Shown here: positions 11,553-22,690 of the stretch, in pieces
How positions within the stretch are numbered: the stretch's first letter is position 1
Layout of the letters: the number at the start of each line of letters is the position of its first letter
Assembly: GCA_000729835.1 (NCBI GenBank)
Contig: JFHB01000083.1
Location: forward strand, 1 to 64,000
DNA from: Atkinsonella hypoxylon
Taxonomy: Eukaryota; Ascomycota; Sordariomycetes; Hypocreales; Clavicipitaceae
DNA: 64,000 nt
Direction of reading: 5' to 3'
Position numbers and translations under genes: made by a program
The notes under the pieces: model-generated
The model's database searches: none
Told to the model about the DNA's origin: nothing
What the model saw: only the letters and a program-made list of their open reading frames with translations

Positions 11553-12582
11553 TATGATTTATTTAATTTAATTTAATCTAATTTAATCTTGATTCCATGC
11601 TGCTGCCCCCGTTGCACGTTGCAGGTTGTAGGTTGGACCCTGGACCCATTCATTCCGCGGCCGAACCCAGCGGCAGCGAGATTCGCTTTTCCTCCCTCCC
11701 CCGGTCCATGAATGAACTATATTATATAACTTGACTCTGCAGAACCTGGTCGTTCCATTCGGCCCGCATCACTCATCCATCACCCAAGCGACAGCGACTC
11801 GCGTCGCCTGCGGCTGTCTGTACACACGCAAAAGGTGAATACCAGCCAACCGTCTCTGCTCTCATACGCCATCTGCCCCGAATCGCCTCAGCCCAGTCCA
11901 AGCCGTGCGTCGAAGCAATCTGTTTTCCCAGTGCCGCCTGCGCTGCCCCTTTTTTCCCCCGTGATCAAATCATGTACATGGCAGCCGAGTGACCAAACAC
12001 ACAAGACTTTTACCGGGGGCAGCCCGAAATCGCAGAAGGGAAAAAAAAAAAAAAAAATCCAAGGGTTTAGTTAGCAAAAGTGGCAGGTTGGCACATCCAT
12101 GGTAGCATTTGGGTCGGCGCGTGAATCCCACCAGCGCTCCGGGAAAAAAAAAAAAAAAAAAAAAGCTGCTTGGCGCTTGGGAGGTAAGACCTAGGTAGTT
12201 TAGGCGTGGTGTTGGTCGTCAAGTTTCTTGACGGTGTCACGAAGGCGAAGGCCCCATGAAACGTGACGTGCTTCCTTCTCCGTGGACCAACCATCTTGGC
12301 TCACGCCAATCGCTTTTGCGGCGTCGAACGCAACACGCGGACACGGGCACACGTCGTTGTCCATCTGGTTGGCGAGTGAGCGTGTGCACCCTGTTGCACT
12401 GGGGCTTGAAGAGCATGACGGATCGGATCTGGAAGGTATTGCGGCACATTTTGCGCAGGTGAATTGCCCTGCCCGACTGCCTGTCGATTTGCAAGAGAAG
12501 TTCTGTGAACGAGCGGCCGGTGTTCCTGGATCCTTGTTGCCCGCGTCCTTTTTCTCCTTTTCATTCTCGCTAATCTCGCCGG

Positions 12583-12618
12583 AGAGAGATGGGAGAGATG
12601 AGAGAGATGAGAGAGATG
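12583..12618. repeat. 9-nt tandem repeat of GAGAGATGA type
   Basis: About four copies of a purine-rich unit, the middle ones perfect. Confidence 0.8.
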
Positions 12619-12824
12619 CCAGGGGCGAGGGTGCGATCCTGGTGCGGCCACCCAGTTTCAGCAATTGTATTGCTTACCTTTCCTCTGTGTTTTGCTTCAG
12701 ATTCAGATTCTCAACCGGACTGAGCCTCTACATTCTACACCCAGCCCATTCAGAGTACTCCATGGCGAGAAGTTCAATCCCTCCATACCCCTGGCGATAA
12801 CGCCGCCGGTTGAGCATCACCAGC

Positions 12825-12856
12825 GGCACGAGAGGCACGAGAGGCACGAGAGGCAC
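12825..12856. repeat. 9-nt tandem repeat GGCACGAGA
   Basis: Three and a half copies about 200 nt downstream of the GAGAGATGA array. Confidence 0.8.
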
Positions 12857-13910
12857 CTCAAATCATCTCTACTCCGTAACATGTCCTGGTGATCGTTCCG
12901 GCGCAAATTCTCAAAGACCCTCGTTAGCTCCCTTCACCCAGCTAGCTAGCAACCTAGCTAGCTTATGGTGCCCGGCGGACCAGCTGAATGTACCCAGGGA
13001 GCCCAGAGCAGCCAAGCTAGACAAACGCCGCAATCAATGAATGACCCAATGACAGCGCGCTGTCAGCATGAACCGTGGATAGTCATGACAAATGAGATCT
13101 CGAAATGCCATGGCAGGTGATTTCCATCTTATTCCCGCGGAACTTGTTCACCTCCGCAGAGCATTTTCTTGAAAATAAAATCTACCTGGGTCAGACATGA
13201 CATGACCGCGCGCCACCTTGAGCTGATTTGAGACGCATAACTAACTGCAAGGGGGTTGGCGAGATTTTCCAATCTGCCAAACGGGCTCTTGCTATGCGCT
13301 TACCATCCAACAAACTCGCGGATTGCTCGAATTACATACATCGACAGAGGCTGGTATCGCGCATCGCTTTGTCCCAGACTGGCCCAATCAAGAGAGGACG
13401 AAATCTCTCTAAGAAGACGGACCGCATGAGTTTCAAAACTTTCGTGGATGCCAATCATCCGTGGGAGAAGTTGTCGTCACGTTGCTGCCCATACATGTGG
13501 AATCAAGATTTAGAACATCTCAGTTTGGGATTTTCAGGAACAGCGACACAAGCCATCGTCCGCAACATCAAGTAAAGCATCCGTCCAGTAGACCTGGCAA
13601 AGACGCACGACCATACCCACCATACCCGCAAGGAGAAGCATCTACCAGGTCAACTTTCATCACGCATTATTCCGCTCATCTGCCGTCTGCTTCTCTGAGT
13701 CCCCGCCCAATACATGTAGAAGCTTGTAATAAGCTGAAGATGCAGTCATTCAGATCTGAGCGCTAGCTCCGTTCTGGGTTATCTGTTCAAGAGAGCTTGC
13801 GCATCCTGGAGTCCAGTCTCCCTCGCGAGGGTATCGGCCAGTTATACAAGGCAGCGACCTACTGATGCAGACTCCATGGCTACTGGACGACCAGCACACA
13901 ATAACCTAAT

Positions 13911-13937
13911 CGAATCGAATCGAATCGAATCGAATCG
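13911..13937. repeat. pentanucleotide repeat (CGAAT)5
   Basis: Five perfect CGAAT units plus CG. Confidence 0.9.
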
Positions 13938-15439
13938 CTCCAGCACTGGCGTCTTGAGTATCCTGAATGCATGATGCTCACCTGCACCACAAACCGGTAC
14001 GGCATCTGGTGAGCTTTCCGGGCCCCCATCCGATCAAGCATGGCAAGCGCTCTGTTCAACCTCATCAAGAAGTCACAAATGTAATTTCTGTTGAGCCGGA
14101 TAAAAGAAGTCACAATGTAAACTCTGCGATAAGTGGAAGGAATAGACCTGCCGTCACCTCAACCCCAGCACTTCTGAAAGCTATTCACAACTCAGCTCAA
14201 TTAGAGTTCACTTTTCCATTTTCTCAAAAAAACGATCGGCTGTCCACCATAATCACGGACAGACTAGCGTTTCCTCAAAAGAGCCATGTGCAAACCAGCC
14301 CTCCGCATTTGGATCGCTGCCGGAGATGGGGCCAGCCAAGACGATCGACTCTCGTACACGGGTCACAGACTAGTGCTTCGGATGGGGCCAGCCTTGATCA
14401 CATTTTGGTGGCAGCATTGAACGATTCGCTGGGGGATTGCCATTACAGATGCCGATGCCCGATGCCAGTGTACAGAGATCTTTCCGGCTTCGCAAACGGC
14501 CATTGGTCGGTTCCTCAGTTGTTGGGATTCCGGCGTTGTCTCCACGATGCCGCCGTCGCGAATTCCACATGCTCCACATTCATCATCAATGGGTGGCACC
14601 GTGGGTAGCTGCATGCATACTTGCGGCGTTGGAAAAATTGTGGGATTCGCGATGTGGCGGGATCGTAAAATGCCCGGCGGTAGTTAGTTTAGTTACTGTC
14701 GACGGGTCTGGTCGGGTCTGGTCCCACCGCTCTTAACTTAACCCCCGACATTGATTGACGGGCCAATCAGAATAAACCGCCAACGAAGCTCTTCTTCCTT
14801 TCCAAAGTCCTCGACCAAATGCGGAATCAACAGAGTCTGAGTCTGCCCAGGATCATAAGCCCGTGCTCCAAGCACCTACGAAAAAAGCGTACCAGGGGCT
14901 CTTCCACGCCACGAATTATACATCTCACCAACTAGCAGACGCCGTATCTTAAATAATGAAAAAAAAAAAAAAGCGACTCCAGCACCACGAGCACCGTATC
15001 TAGACCTTTTAAAGTTTGGACTAGTTCTCGATCGATCTGGGGGCCGACAAGTCTCACTTGAAATCAAGGCTATAGATAATACCCAATTTCCAAAAACAAA
15101 CAACGAGATGGAAATCCCGAGGGTCGACCATCCAGTAATTGGCAAGGCGCTACTCTGTAACATTTTGCGACGTCGCTAGGCGCAGGCAAATGTGGAGGAA
15201 CTTGAAGCTCGGTGGCAGACAAAGGTTGTTCTGAATTCTTGGATAACCTTAGCTGAGCACCTAGCCTCTCCATTTTGGCATTTTCCCTTGTTGTTTCTTT
15301 TCTTTCCTTTTCTTTTCTTTTTAGAAATTCTTGAATGGTTATCTGAAAAAAGATACATGGGGTTCGCAAAGTGACTGCGGTCTCTTGGTAGTTATCAAAC
15401 CTGCTACATAGGAATCCATCTCTTTTCCCTTTTGTCATT

Positions 15440-16375
15440 ATGCCTGCAACGCTCGGTGAAGTCATGCCCATTCGGAGCCAGGCCCTGCGTAAGCAAGTCT
15501 TCACCTCGCCACTTACCGTCTCGCGGAGAACGACGACTCCCTCTTCGACGCACAACCCAGATGGGGCATTAGCGACGGGCCTCGCCTCTGCGGCTGACGT
15601 CCCGGCCATAGCAACCACTTACACCAGCTTCGATGTCCTGTACGTTGTGCCAGAACCAAAGAACTCAGCGCTAGCATCGCAAATCCCGGCGAGGACACCA
15701 GGCGATGTGCGTACCCCATCCATCACGACGACCACCAAGACGGAAACCGTGCAGCCAACATTCACCCCCAGAAGGCTATCCTCAGGGACCTCGTCGAGCA
15801 CAGCAACAACTCCAGGTATGGGCACCGCCCACGGACCGTCTACTCCAACATCGGCCGCATCAAGCATCAGCATCAGCATGGACAAGAGCAAAGCAACTGG
15901 AGGGGGTCTCACCACAGCTGAGATGTTAGGGATAGCGGGCGTAGTCCTGGGTAAGAGACCTCCCTTCACCATGACAATGGGAACCTACCATCGTGTTTTG
16001 CAAATTTGGAGAGAGAAAAGAAATCGAGGGCGGCGCCGACCGCGACGTAATGGCTGATTTGAAATTGAACCAGCCGCCTTCGCACTCATCACCCTCATCA
16101 TCGTCCTCATCCGCTGCATACAATGGCGCCAAAGAGACGAATCACTCTGGAGAATCCTCTTCTCCGAGAAGCACAAGGAAGTCATAATGACAATTCCCAC
16201 CCGGGGACGCTGGGACCTGGACCATCGTCAATCCGAGCTCGGTCGGCCCCGTTCCTCGATAGCCTCGTCTGCACCGCAACTCGGCCCTCTGGCTCTGGGC
16301 CCCGTGAGCGAAGAATCGCCTGGTAGTTTTACGCAATACTTCATGAACTCGGATTGGAACCAGCCCCGCGTCTGA
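15440..16375 (+). CDS. Thr/Ser-rich single-pass membrane protein, possible wall sensor
   Basis: Two exons, 15440-15950 and 16074-16375, give 270 aa. The 123-nt intron splits the membrane segment, and the join GVVL-AAFALITLIIVLIRC yields one clean transmembrane helix (about 160-183), which supports the model. The outer part (about 1-155) is rich in Thr, Ser and Pro, with repeated TTT and STAT-type stretches. The inner part starts with basic residues (RCIQWRQR), then a Ser/Pro-rich tail ending NQPRV. This layout resembles Mid2/Wsc-type stress sensors, but no Cys-rich WSC domain is present and no signal peptide is visible after the ATG used. An upstream exon with a signal peptide may therefore be missing. 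Family not recognised. Confidence 0.6.
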
Positions 16376-16835
16376 GGGAGGGGAGGCCACGATGACTGAG
16401 GAAGAGATGGAGCTGTGGTTCCTTGGATGAAATTTCAATACGGCACAGCGTGAGATATGGAGGACGTACATATACCATTGTTTAATGATTGTTTACTATC
16501 TAAACGTCTCAATTTGCAAGGACGTGGTGAAGCTCAGAACATCGGACCGGACGAATCATTTGAGCTGGTCGAGCCCCACCACGGCCAACTGCGCTTCCCT
16601 TCCAACCCCCGTTATGAAGTTGATCCTAACTAGTTATCAAGTTACAACTTTGGCTTCAGTCCTGTCACACAGACACACTCATCACCTGCCTTCGAATTTC
16701 CATACTGTAGCCGGAGCTCGCAGCACTTGCCGCCAGACCCCTTGACTGCCCTGCGCAATACGTCATCTCCCTTTGCCGAATTCCCGATTTTTTTTTTTTG
16801 ACCAAACACCCCATAACACACGCAAGCATCCTACC
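16376..16835. other. promoter region of the hydroxyisourate hydrolase gene
   Basis: Contains a pyrimidine-rich stretch and a T-tract about 40 nt before the ATG. Nothing else recognised. Confidence 0.4.
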
Positions 16836-17228
16836 ATGGCCGCCAAAGACCCCATCACCTGCCACATCCTCGATACGACGGTCGGACGGCCCGCCAAGTC
16901 TGTCCGTGTACGTCTCGAGGGCGGCAACCCTCCTACCACGGTTTTCGAATCCACAACCGACGAGGACGGTCGTATCAAGGTGTGGCAGCCCTGCATCATC
17001 TCTGACAAGTCTGCTGGCGAGGTTCCTGTGCAAAAATTGGACCATGTCCTTGGCCAGATAGACGGTCCCTCAACCTGGACGCTGCGCTTCGACACGGCAG
17101 GGTATTTTGGAGAAGAGAACACTTTTTTCCCCGAGGTAGTCATCGTGTTCAGGGTTCAGAAGGGACAGCATTATCATGTACCCTTGTTGCTGAGCCCTTA
17201 TAGCTATACTACGTATCGCGGTAGCTGA
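16836..17228 (+). CDS. 5-hydroxyisourate hydrolase (transthyretin-like)
   Basis: A single exon of 130 aa, with the start in good context (TACCATGG). It hydrolyses 5-hydroxyisourate to OHCU in the uric acid branch of purine breakdown. Family marks: the N-terminal ITCHILDTTVGRPA with its catalytic His (H10), a central Arg in the RLEGG strand region, and the diagnostic C-terminal YRGS (127-130). The length equals that of the stand-alone enzyme. No peroxisomal PTS1 is present because YRGS itself is the end, so a cytosolic location or an N-terminal signal must be assumed. No other purine-catabolism gene lies next to it. Confidence 0.95.
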   Translation: MAAKDPITCHILDTTVGRPAKSVRVRLEGGNPPTTVFESTTDEDGRIKVWQPCIISDKSAGEVPVQKLDHVLGQIDGPSTWTLRFDTAGYFGEENTFFPEVVIVFRVQKGQHYHVPLLLSPYSYTTYRGS

Positions 17229-17607
17229 AAAGATCTCATGTGATAAATGAAACATTTCAAGTTTTGAACGCTGCTTTACAGGATTTGGCATAACTGAAGA
17301 ATCGAGAGGCAAGTCTCGTGGTATTTGCCCAAAAAAGTGAAGCTTCTATCCGACTTGACGCATTCTGACATTTACAAATGCCCGTACATGACAAATAAAC
17401 CTGTAAACATCAGCCTTGTGATGGGCGCCGGTTTATCTCTCGCGCAAAACACAATCTTCTCCACACGTCGTGTCGTAGGTAAGCAGCCCAGATATATCCA
17501 TAAAACTCCATCGCTAAAACCTGTCGAATGAAATAATGTGCGATCGTAATGTCGTGAATCAAATTGCCAGAATACGCTTGTTAGGCTCAGGTTCTCCTTG
17601 TCTTTGC
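17229..17607. other. shared 3' region
   Basis: Lies between the stop codons of the hydrolase (+) and the unrecognised minus-strand gene. No feature seen. Confidence 0.4.
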
Positions 17608-18909
17608 TCAGTTCCGCTTCCACCTACTGAGCAGACCTGATTTGTGTTGGTGTTCTGACACGTCTGGTGATGTTGGCGGCGTGTCACCCTCACCTTTCTT
17701 AAAACTGGAGTGGACACTGTCTCCGCCATCCTTTGAAAGTCGAAGGCTGGTCGTCGACGTAGTGGATACATGATGAGCTTGTTTGTGTCCGCCATCGAAG
17801 TTAAGCATTGAGAGTGAAAGGATACTATGCAGCGCTTCGGACTGAGGGTTGAGGGTTCCGTGGCTGACAGTTCGTTTATTCTTGTTCAAAAATGACAGTC
17901 GGTGCCTCTTCAATATTCGCTCAGTGGACACATCCTCATAGGATAATGTAGCATTTGGTGAAAGGTCTGCTTCAGGGTGAGGCCAGGTAGTATTCGGGCC
18001 TGTAACTTAAGTGTCAAATGTTTTAGTCCAAGCGATCCTAAGAGCCATGTATTGGCTTACCATTGTGGAAAGGTTCTGGAAACCCCGTGTCCCTGGGTTG
18101 TCGTCTCATACTTGCAGCTTGAGAAGGCAACTCGACCTCAATCTGTGGAATGGTGGAAGAAGACACAGTGTTATTTCTTGATCGTGCTTGAGGTCGCTGG
18201 GGCATTGCTATCGATATATGTGTGATGGTCTCAGGAAAGAGAGTATGTATAGTCCTTGACGCTTCCTAACTGTCCTATAAGGACGATCGCAATATCATTT
18301 GGGTGGCAGCAAATTGAAACTAGCGTGGAAATGGGCAGTCTTGTTGGAAGAGGATATGGCCTCAAGGGCACTAGAAGATCAAAGAGTTGCCTGATCGCCT
18401 GGTCGCCTGAAATATTACAGGAATCAGCAAGAGAGATGAACAAAGGCAAGTAAGTGAAGGCTTCACGGTTCTCTTTATCCTCCGTTGTGGACAAAGCACA
18501 CCACATGAGAAATAGGAGTATGAATTAATCCACACCCTTCCCGATGACGCTGGTCTCGCTCTAGGCTGCAGGGAGCTGTGAAGAAGCGAAATGAAGCGCT
18601 AAGTTTTTTCTAGCTCTCTGATGAAGATGAGCGCTAGTAAAATTGACGATTTCGCCAAGTGGCTCAACAAAGGTACGTGGCGTGGCAGGTATGAGGCAGA
18701 CCTCGCTTCGGCACGGATCTATCAAAGATGGAGTAGACGAGGCTTGTTCACTCAAAGAAGAAAAAAGCCTAGAACAGCAACTCCTCGGATGAAAACGAAA
18801 AAGACTTCGTGTTTAAAAAGAGTGGCGCCTAACACGCAGAAATATTGTGCCGCTTCGCCTGGAGCATGAGGCGCTGGTGCGCTCGGATTTCGTCCGGGGG
18901 ATCGAACAT
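17608..18909 (-). CDS. unrecognised multi-exon gene, middle exons unresolved
   Basis: The last exon (17999-17608, 130 codons with stop) and the one before it (low end 18061, probably from 18265) are joined by a 61-nt GTAAGC...CAG intron in correct phase. Together they encode about 198 residues, Ser/Thr-rich and basic, ending GLLSRWKRN, with a SPDVSEHQH stretch and several TPP/TSP sites. At the other end, an ATG at 18909 opens a 74-nt exon (MFDPPDEIRAHQRLMLQAKR...). It splices by a 67-nt intron into a frame from 18768 (LFSSLSEQASSTPS...) that runs to a stop at 18561. Between about 18560 and 18266 no arrangement of exons I tried keeps phase. The pieces may be one gene with short exons, two genes, or a decayed gene. 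No family recognised. Confidence 0.4.
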
Positions 18910-20446
18910 CTCCACGTTTTGTTGTCACTACGGAGTAATACTAGTTGACTTTTTAATTAAGACCAGATCTTCATACAACCCGCCAGGGGTAGGATGACCA
19001 AGGTCTTAGTTAAAAAGTCACTAGGGTGATAATGCAGGCTGGCTAGGGCACGCCGAGACAGTGCAGGAAGCTATGAGCTGATTGATGGTCGTGGAGTCTG
19101 CAGGACTGCGCCTCGCTGGGGACAAGGAGGAATGAATGGAACATGAAGGAATGGAAGGCCACAGAAGGCCGTAAGAAGGAATAAACCAGACCAGACACCA
19201 GTTGCCCACATGCAGTGACATCAACAAGCGGAAGCGGAAGCGCTTGAACCAACGAGGTACGAGATCCAAGACGTGCGGAACAACCCACCTACCGAGATGG
19301 TCGTCGACTCGTCATCAGTCTGGATGGACTCTGGAGTGCAAACAACACAACACAGCGTCCGTCATCCACCAGGTGGCGTGCAGGATGTTGATATAACTAT
19401 TAATGTAACTTTATTGCTGTCCCTAATTCTTCTCCTCTCCACCTCTCTATCCTTGCCCTATGCCATAAGGACCTGGTATAGCCCCGGTATAGCGGGTGCA
19501 CTCCTCCCTTCCTGGCCCTGTTCTGAGACACGAGCTAGAGCTCGAGCCTGGAACGTCGTTCCTTCAATAACGGTAGTTTCTATTATTCTTATTACTCCTT
19601 CAAGCTCTTGATAGACTTTATAGGTGCTGCCTCTGCTACTTTAAACTGCCATGTACAAGGTTTTTTTTTTTTTTTTTCCATCTCAGCCTATCAAGTACGT
19701 TACTAACGCGCAGCAGCACCTAAGCCTAGATCGCATGAAAACGCAGTACCTTCCCAATACAAATTACCAGACATCTTGTTGACAATACCTCGCACATTTC
19801 TCCAGATATGAACGCATTGGCCCCGCCAGTAGCGCACATCGATATTAATATGGCTACTTAACCAACAAAATGCGCTGTACTACCCAAGATCTAGACAATC
19901 AAGAGTCATTCAGGAGCACCCGCAATACACCCGTTCTCCTACCTTGAGCTAGGATTGACTCATCATTCCGCATTCTTCGAGCCAGACATTTCCTAGCATT
20001 ACAGCATTCGAACGTTTCAACGGCTTAACGTGGATTCATACGCAATGCCCTACCTGGATACCTATAGTTAGAATAGGCAGTATATAGAATTACCAGCTGG
20101 CTGTATAGCATTACCCAGTGGCCCGTTACAGACTTACGAATCATCAAGACTGCGCCTTCTCCGTCCCAATGAATTATGATTGTCAACATAACTTCGCATA
20201 AGAAAGTACTCTATGTTCTGGCTGAGGCCCACACAGCCACACAGCCACGCATCCGCACGCACCAGCCACGTCCTGCGCCTGCACCTTCGGCCTGGCATCG
20301 TGTTTCCAGCGACAGGCTCGCTCGGACAGCGTCTCACGTCAACCCCTACTCTACCAACATCAGGTAGACCATTGATACCGTCTTCAAACATTGCCTCTGG
20401 TCGACGACACTTCGAATCGAGTACCCTTTAGTCGACTCAGCCCGCC
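18910..20446. other. intergenic region upstream of CDC50
   Basis: Contains TACGGAGTA at 18929 and an AT-rich part (about 19390-20140) with a long T tract near 19663. That part may be an old mobile-element remnant, but I could not identify one. No gene supported. Confidence 0.4.
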
Positions 20447-22121
20447 ATGTCCGACTCACAGCGCGGAGTCGGTCAAACCGAGTCCATCGACTCCCACGAA
20501 TCGACGCCGAAGCAGCCGGAGAAGCAGAAGAGTCGCAGACCACCAAGTGAGTGCACTCCGACGGCGCATCACCGCGATATCGTCGCGATCAAACATAGTT
20601 CTTCGCTGTGCAATCTCACTTGGATGCCGCAATACTAACGCAACATCCTAGACACGGCCTTCCGCCAGCAGCGCTTGAAAGCATGGCAGTACGTTCTGTG
20701 GTTGCCCGCTATTTCTCCATATTCACAAAACAACATCTTATCTGACCCGTATTACTACAGACCTATATTGACGCCCAAGACCGTTCTGCCTTTGTTCTTC
20801 ACTATCGGCGTCATATTCGCGCCCATCGGTGGCTTGCTACTGTACGCCAGTTCACAGGTGAGACTAGACACAGCCAACCTGCCATCTGTGCATGTCACTG
20901 ACAGAGGCTCCGGCGTAGGTCCAAGAGATCAAGCTGGACTACACAAACTGTCTAAAAGACGGAGGTGACTATACCAAGAGCGAATTCAATCCCATGCCCG
21001 CCGGTGCCGTGGACACGGCTTTTAAGAACAAGAACGGTTCCGTCAACGCCAAGTGGGCCGTCGAGAAGAACATCAACATCACGCTGTACAACCGCGTGGT
21101 CACGAAAGGTGACCGCTGCTACTTGCAATTCACGACCCCCGAGAGCATGGGGCCACCGGTCTTGCTCTACTATCACCTCACAAACTTCTACCAGAACCAT
21201 CGTCGATACGCCGAGTCTTGCGACCTCGACCAGCTTAAAGGCAACGCACGCTCCTACAGCGACATCACCGGTTCAAAATGCGACCCCTTGTACGGCGCCA
21301 TGAACAACGGCACCAACAAGCCATACTATCCTTGCGGTCTGATTGCCAACTCCATGTTCAATGATTCTATCGGAGACCCCATGTGGATAAGCGCACCCGG
21401 AGCCAAAGACGCCATACCTTACAACATGAGCACGTCTGGAATTGCATGGAACAGCGACAAGGAGCTCTACGGAAAGACCAGTTACAAGTGGTCCGAAATA
21501 TTGCCTCCACCAAACTGGGCCAAGGCGTATCCCAACAACTACACCGAGGACAATCAGCCGCCGGATCTGAAGACCTGGGAGGCCTTCCAGGTCTGGATGC
21601 GTACCGCTGGCCTCCCCACCTTTTCCAAGCTGTACAAACGCAACGATAGCAACCCCATGGTCGCCGGCACGTACCAGATCGCCATTGATTACTGTCTGTT
21701 ACCAACTTCCCTCCCGCACGACCTCCTTCCCCCCAACCCATCCAATCATGCTAACCCCAGCTACAGTCTTCCCTACAGATGAGTACGAGGGAACCAAGTC
21801 TGTCCTCATCACCACCCGAACCGTCATGGGCGGACGCAACAACTTCCTCGGCATCGCTTACATTGCCGTCGGTGGAGTATGTATCCTCCTCGGTGCCATC
21901 TTCACAGCCACCCATCTCATCCGCCCAAGGTACGTCCCATCCCCACAATCACCTCTAGCAGACACGAATCCCTCCCGTTTCCCCCCCAACTTACCTAGTA
22001 CCACGGCAGGAAACTCGGCGACCACACCTATCTGTCATGGAACAACGCCCCTGCTTCCAAGCCCTCTGGCCCCAGCACAGCCATGGCCACAGGTCGCGAG
22101 GTCCATCCCCACGATTCCTAG
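20447..22121 (+). CDS. CDC50: CDC50/LEM3 family flippase subunit
   Basis: Six exons: 20447-20546, 20652-20688, 20761-20857, 20919-21693, 21767-21929 and 22010-22121, giving 427 aa. The protein is the beta subunit that escorts P4-ATPase phospholipid flippases out of the ER and supports their activity. Family marks: the N-terminal NTAFRQQRLKAWQPILTPKT just before the first membrane helix (about 55-76), a large lumenal domain with paired Cys and several N-x-S/T sites, then GTKSVLITTRTVMGGRN and the second helix (FLGIAYIAVGG...). The cytosolic end KLGDHTYLSWN is also typical. All joints restore conserved sequence. The fourth intron (21694-21766) uses the second of two close acceptors (CTACAG, 11 nt after the CTAAC branch point). 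Confidence 0.95.
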
Positions 22122-22690
22122 ACGGTTCGTCCGGATACGCATGCCCATGCCCATGCCAATGCCCATGCTCATCGTATCTTCCCCTCTGTAAGCGCGGAAA
22201 TACCGCCCTCACAGCCGGCCTGGGCTCTGCGAGAGTGGGACTAAAAGGAGCACTTCACAAGAGAACCATGTTTCAAGGGGGATTGTTAGAAAGAAACAGT
22301 TGTACAGTATAACTCGGATGGAGATGAAGTAGCGCTTTACCGTCACGGAACGTATTCAAGGTCACTGCCGCTAGGCAAGCAGGAACAACTAAACGTCAGG
22401 GAGACGAAAAGGATGGAATCCCCGTTGGGAGGTGATTCTGGGCTTTGGATGCAAACTGGGTTGTCTTTTTTTTTTTTGGTCTTCCAACTAGTAATGTAGG
22501 CGTTTTGTTAGTCATTATTGCCGGGTGCGAGCAAGCTTTTATGATGGGAATTACGCAATAAGATCTGTTCCACTTGATTAATCTCCTAATGTGTTACAAT
22601 ACGATCAATGAGTATTCCATGATTTTCACCTGGTTCTCAACAAACTCCGCTCGTGATAGTTACGAGAACTTAACTGTTCAACAAATCAAC
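22122..22690. other. shared 3' region of CDC50 and SPT16
   Basis: Sits between convergent stop codons, with a T tract near 22467. Nothing else seen. Confidence 0.5.

Larger units (their letters stand above)
10233..15439. other. 5.2-kb stretch without a supported gene
   Basis: Open frames here lack splice partners, motifs or coding-like composition. The stretch holds the GH16 promoter, several short tandem repeats (listed separately), long A tracts (near 12040 and 12144) and a TACTCCGTA site at 12870. An intron-rich or non-coding gene cannot be excluded. Confidence 0.4.

Noticed and set aside
13967..14608. Plus-strand frame of 213 codons
   Set aside because: Composition is His/Ser/Arg-rich and random-looking, the start has no support and no introns or homologous motifs were seen.
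15070..15618. Minus-strand frame of 182 codons
   Set aside because: It overlaps the membrane-protein gene in antisense and reads through pyrimidine-rich DNA; no motif or splice partner.
19390..20140. Transposon remnant
   Set aside because: AT-rich with a T tract, but no terminal repeats, target-site duplication or recognisable element protein could be read.
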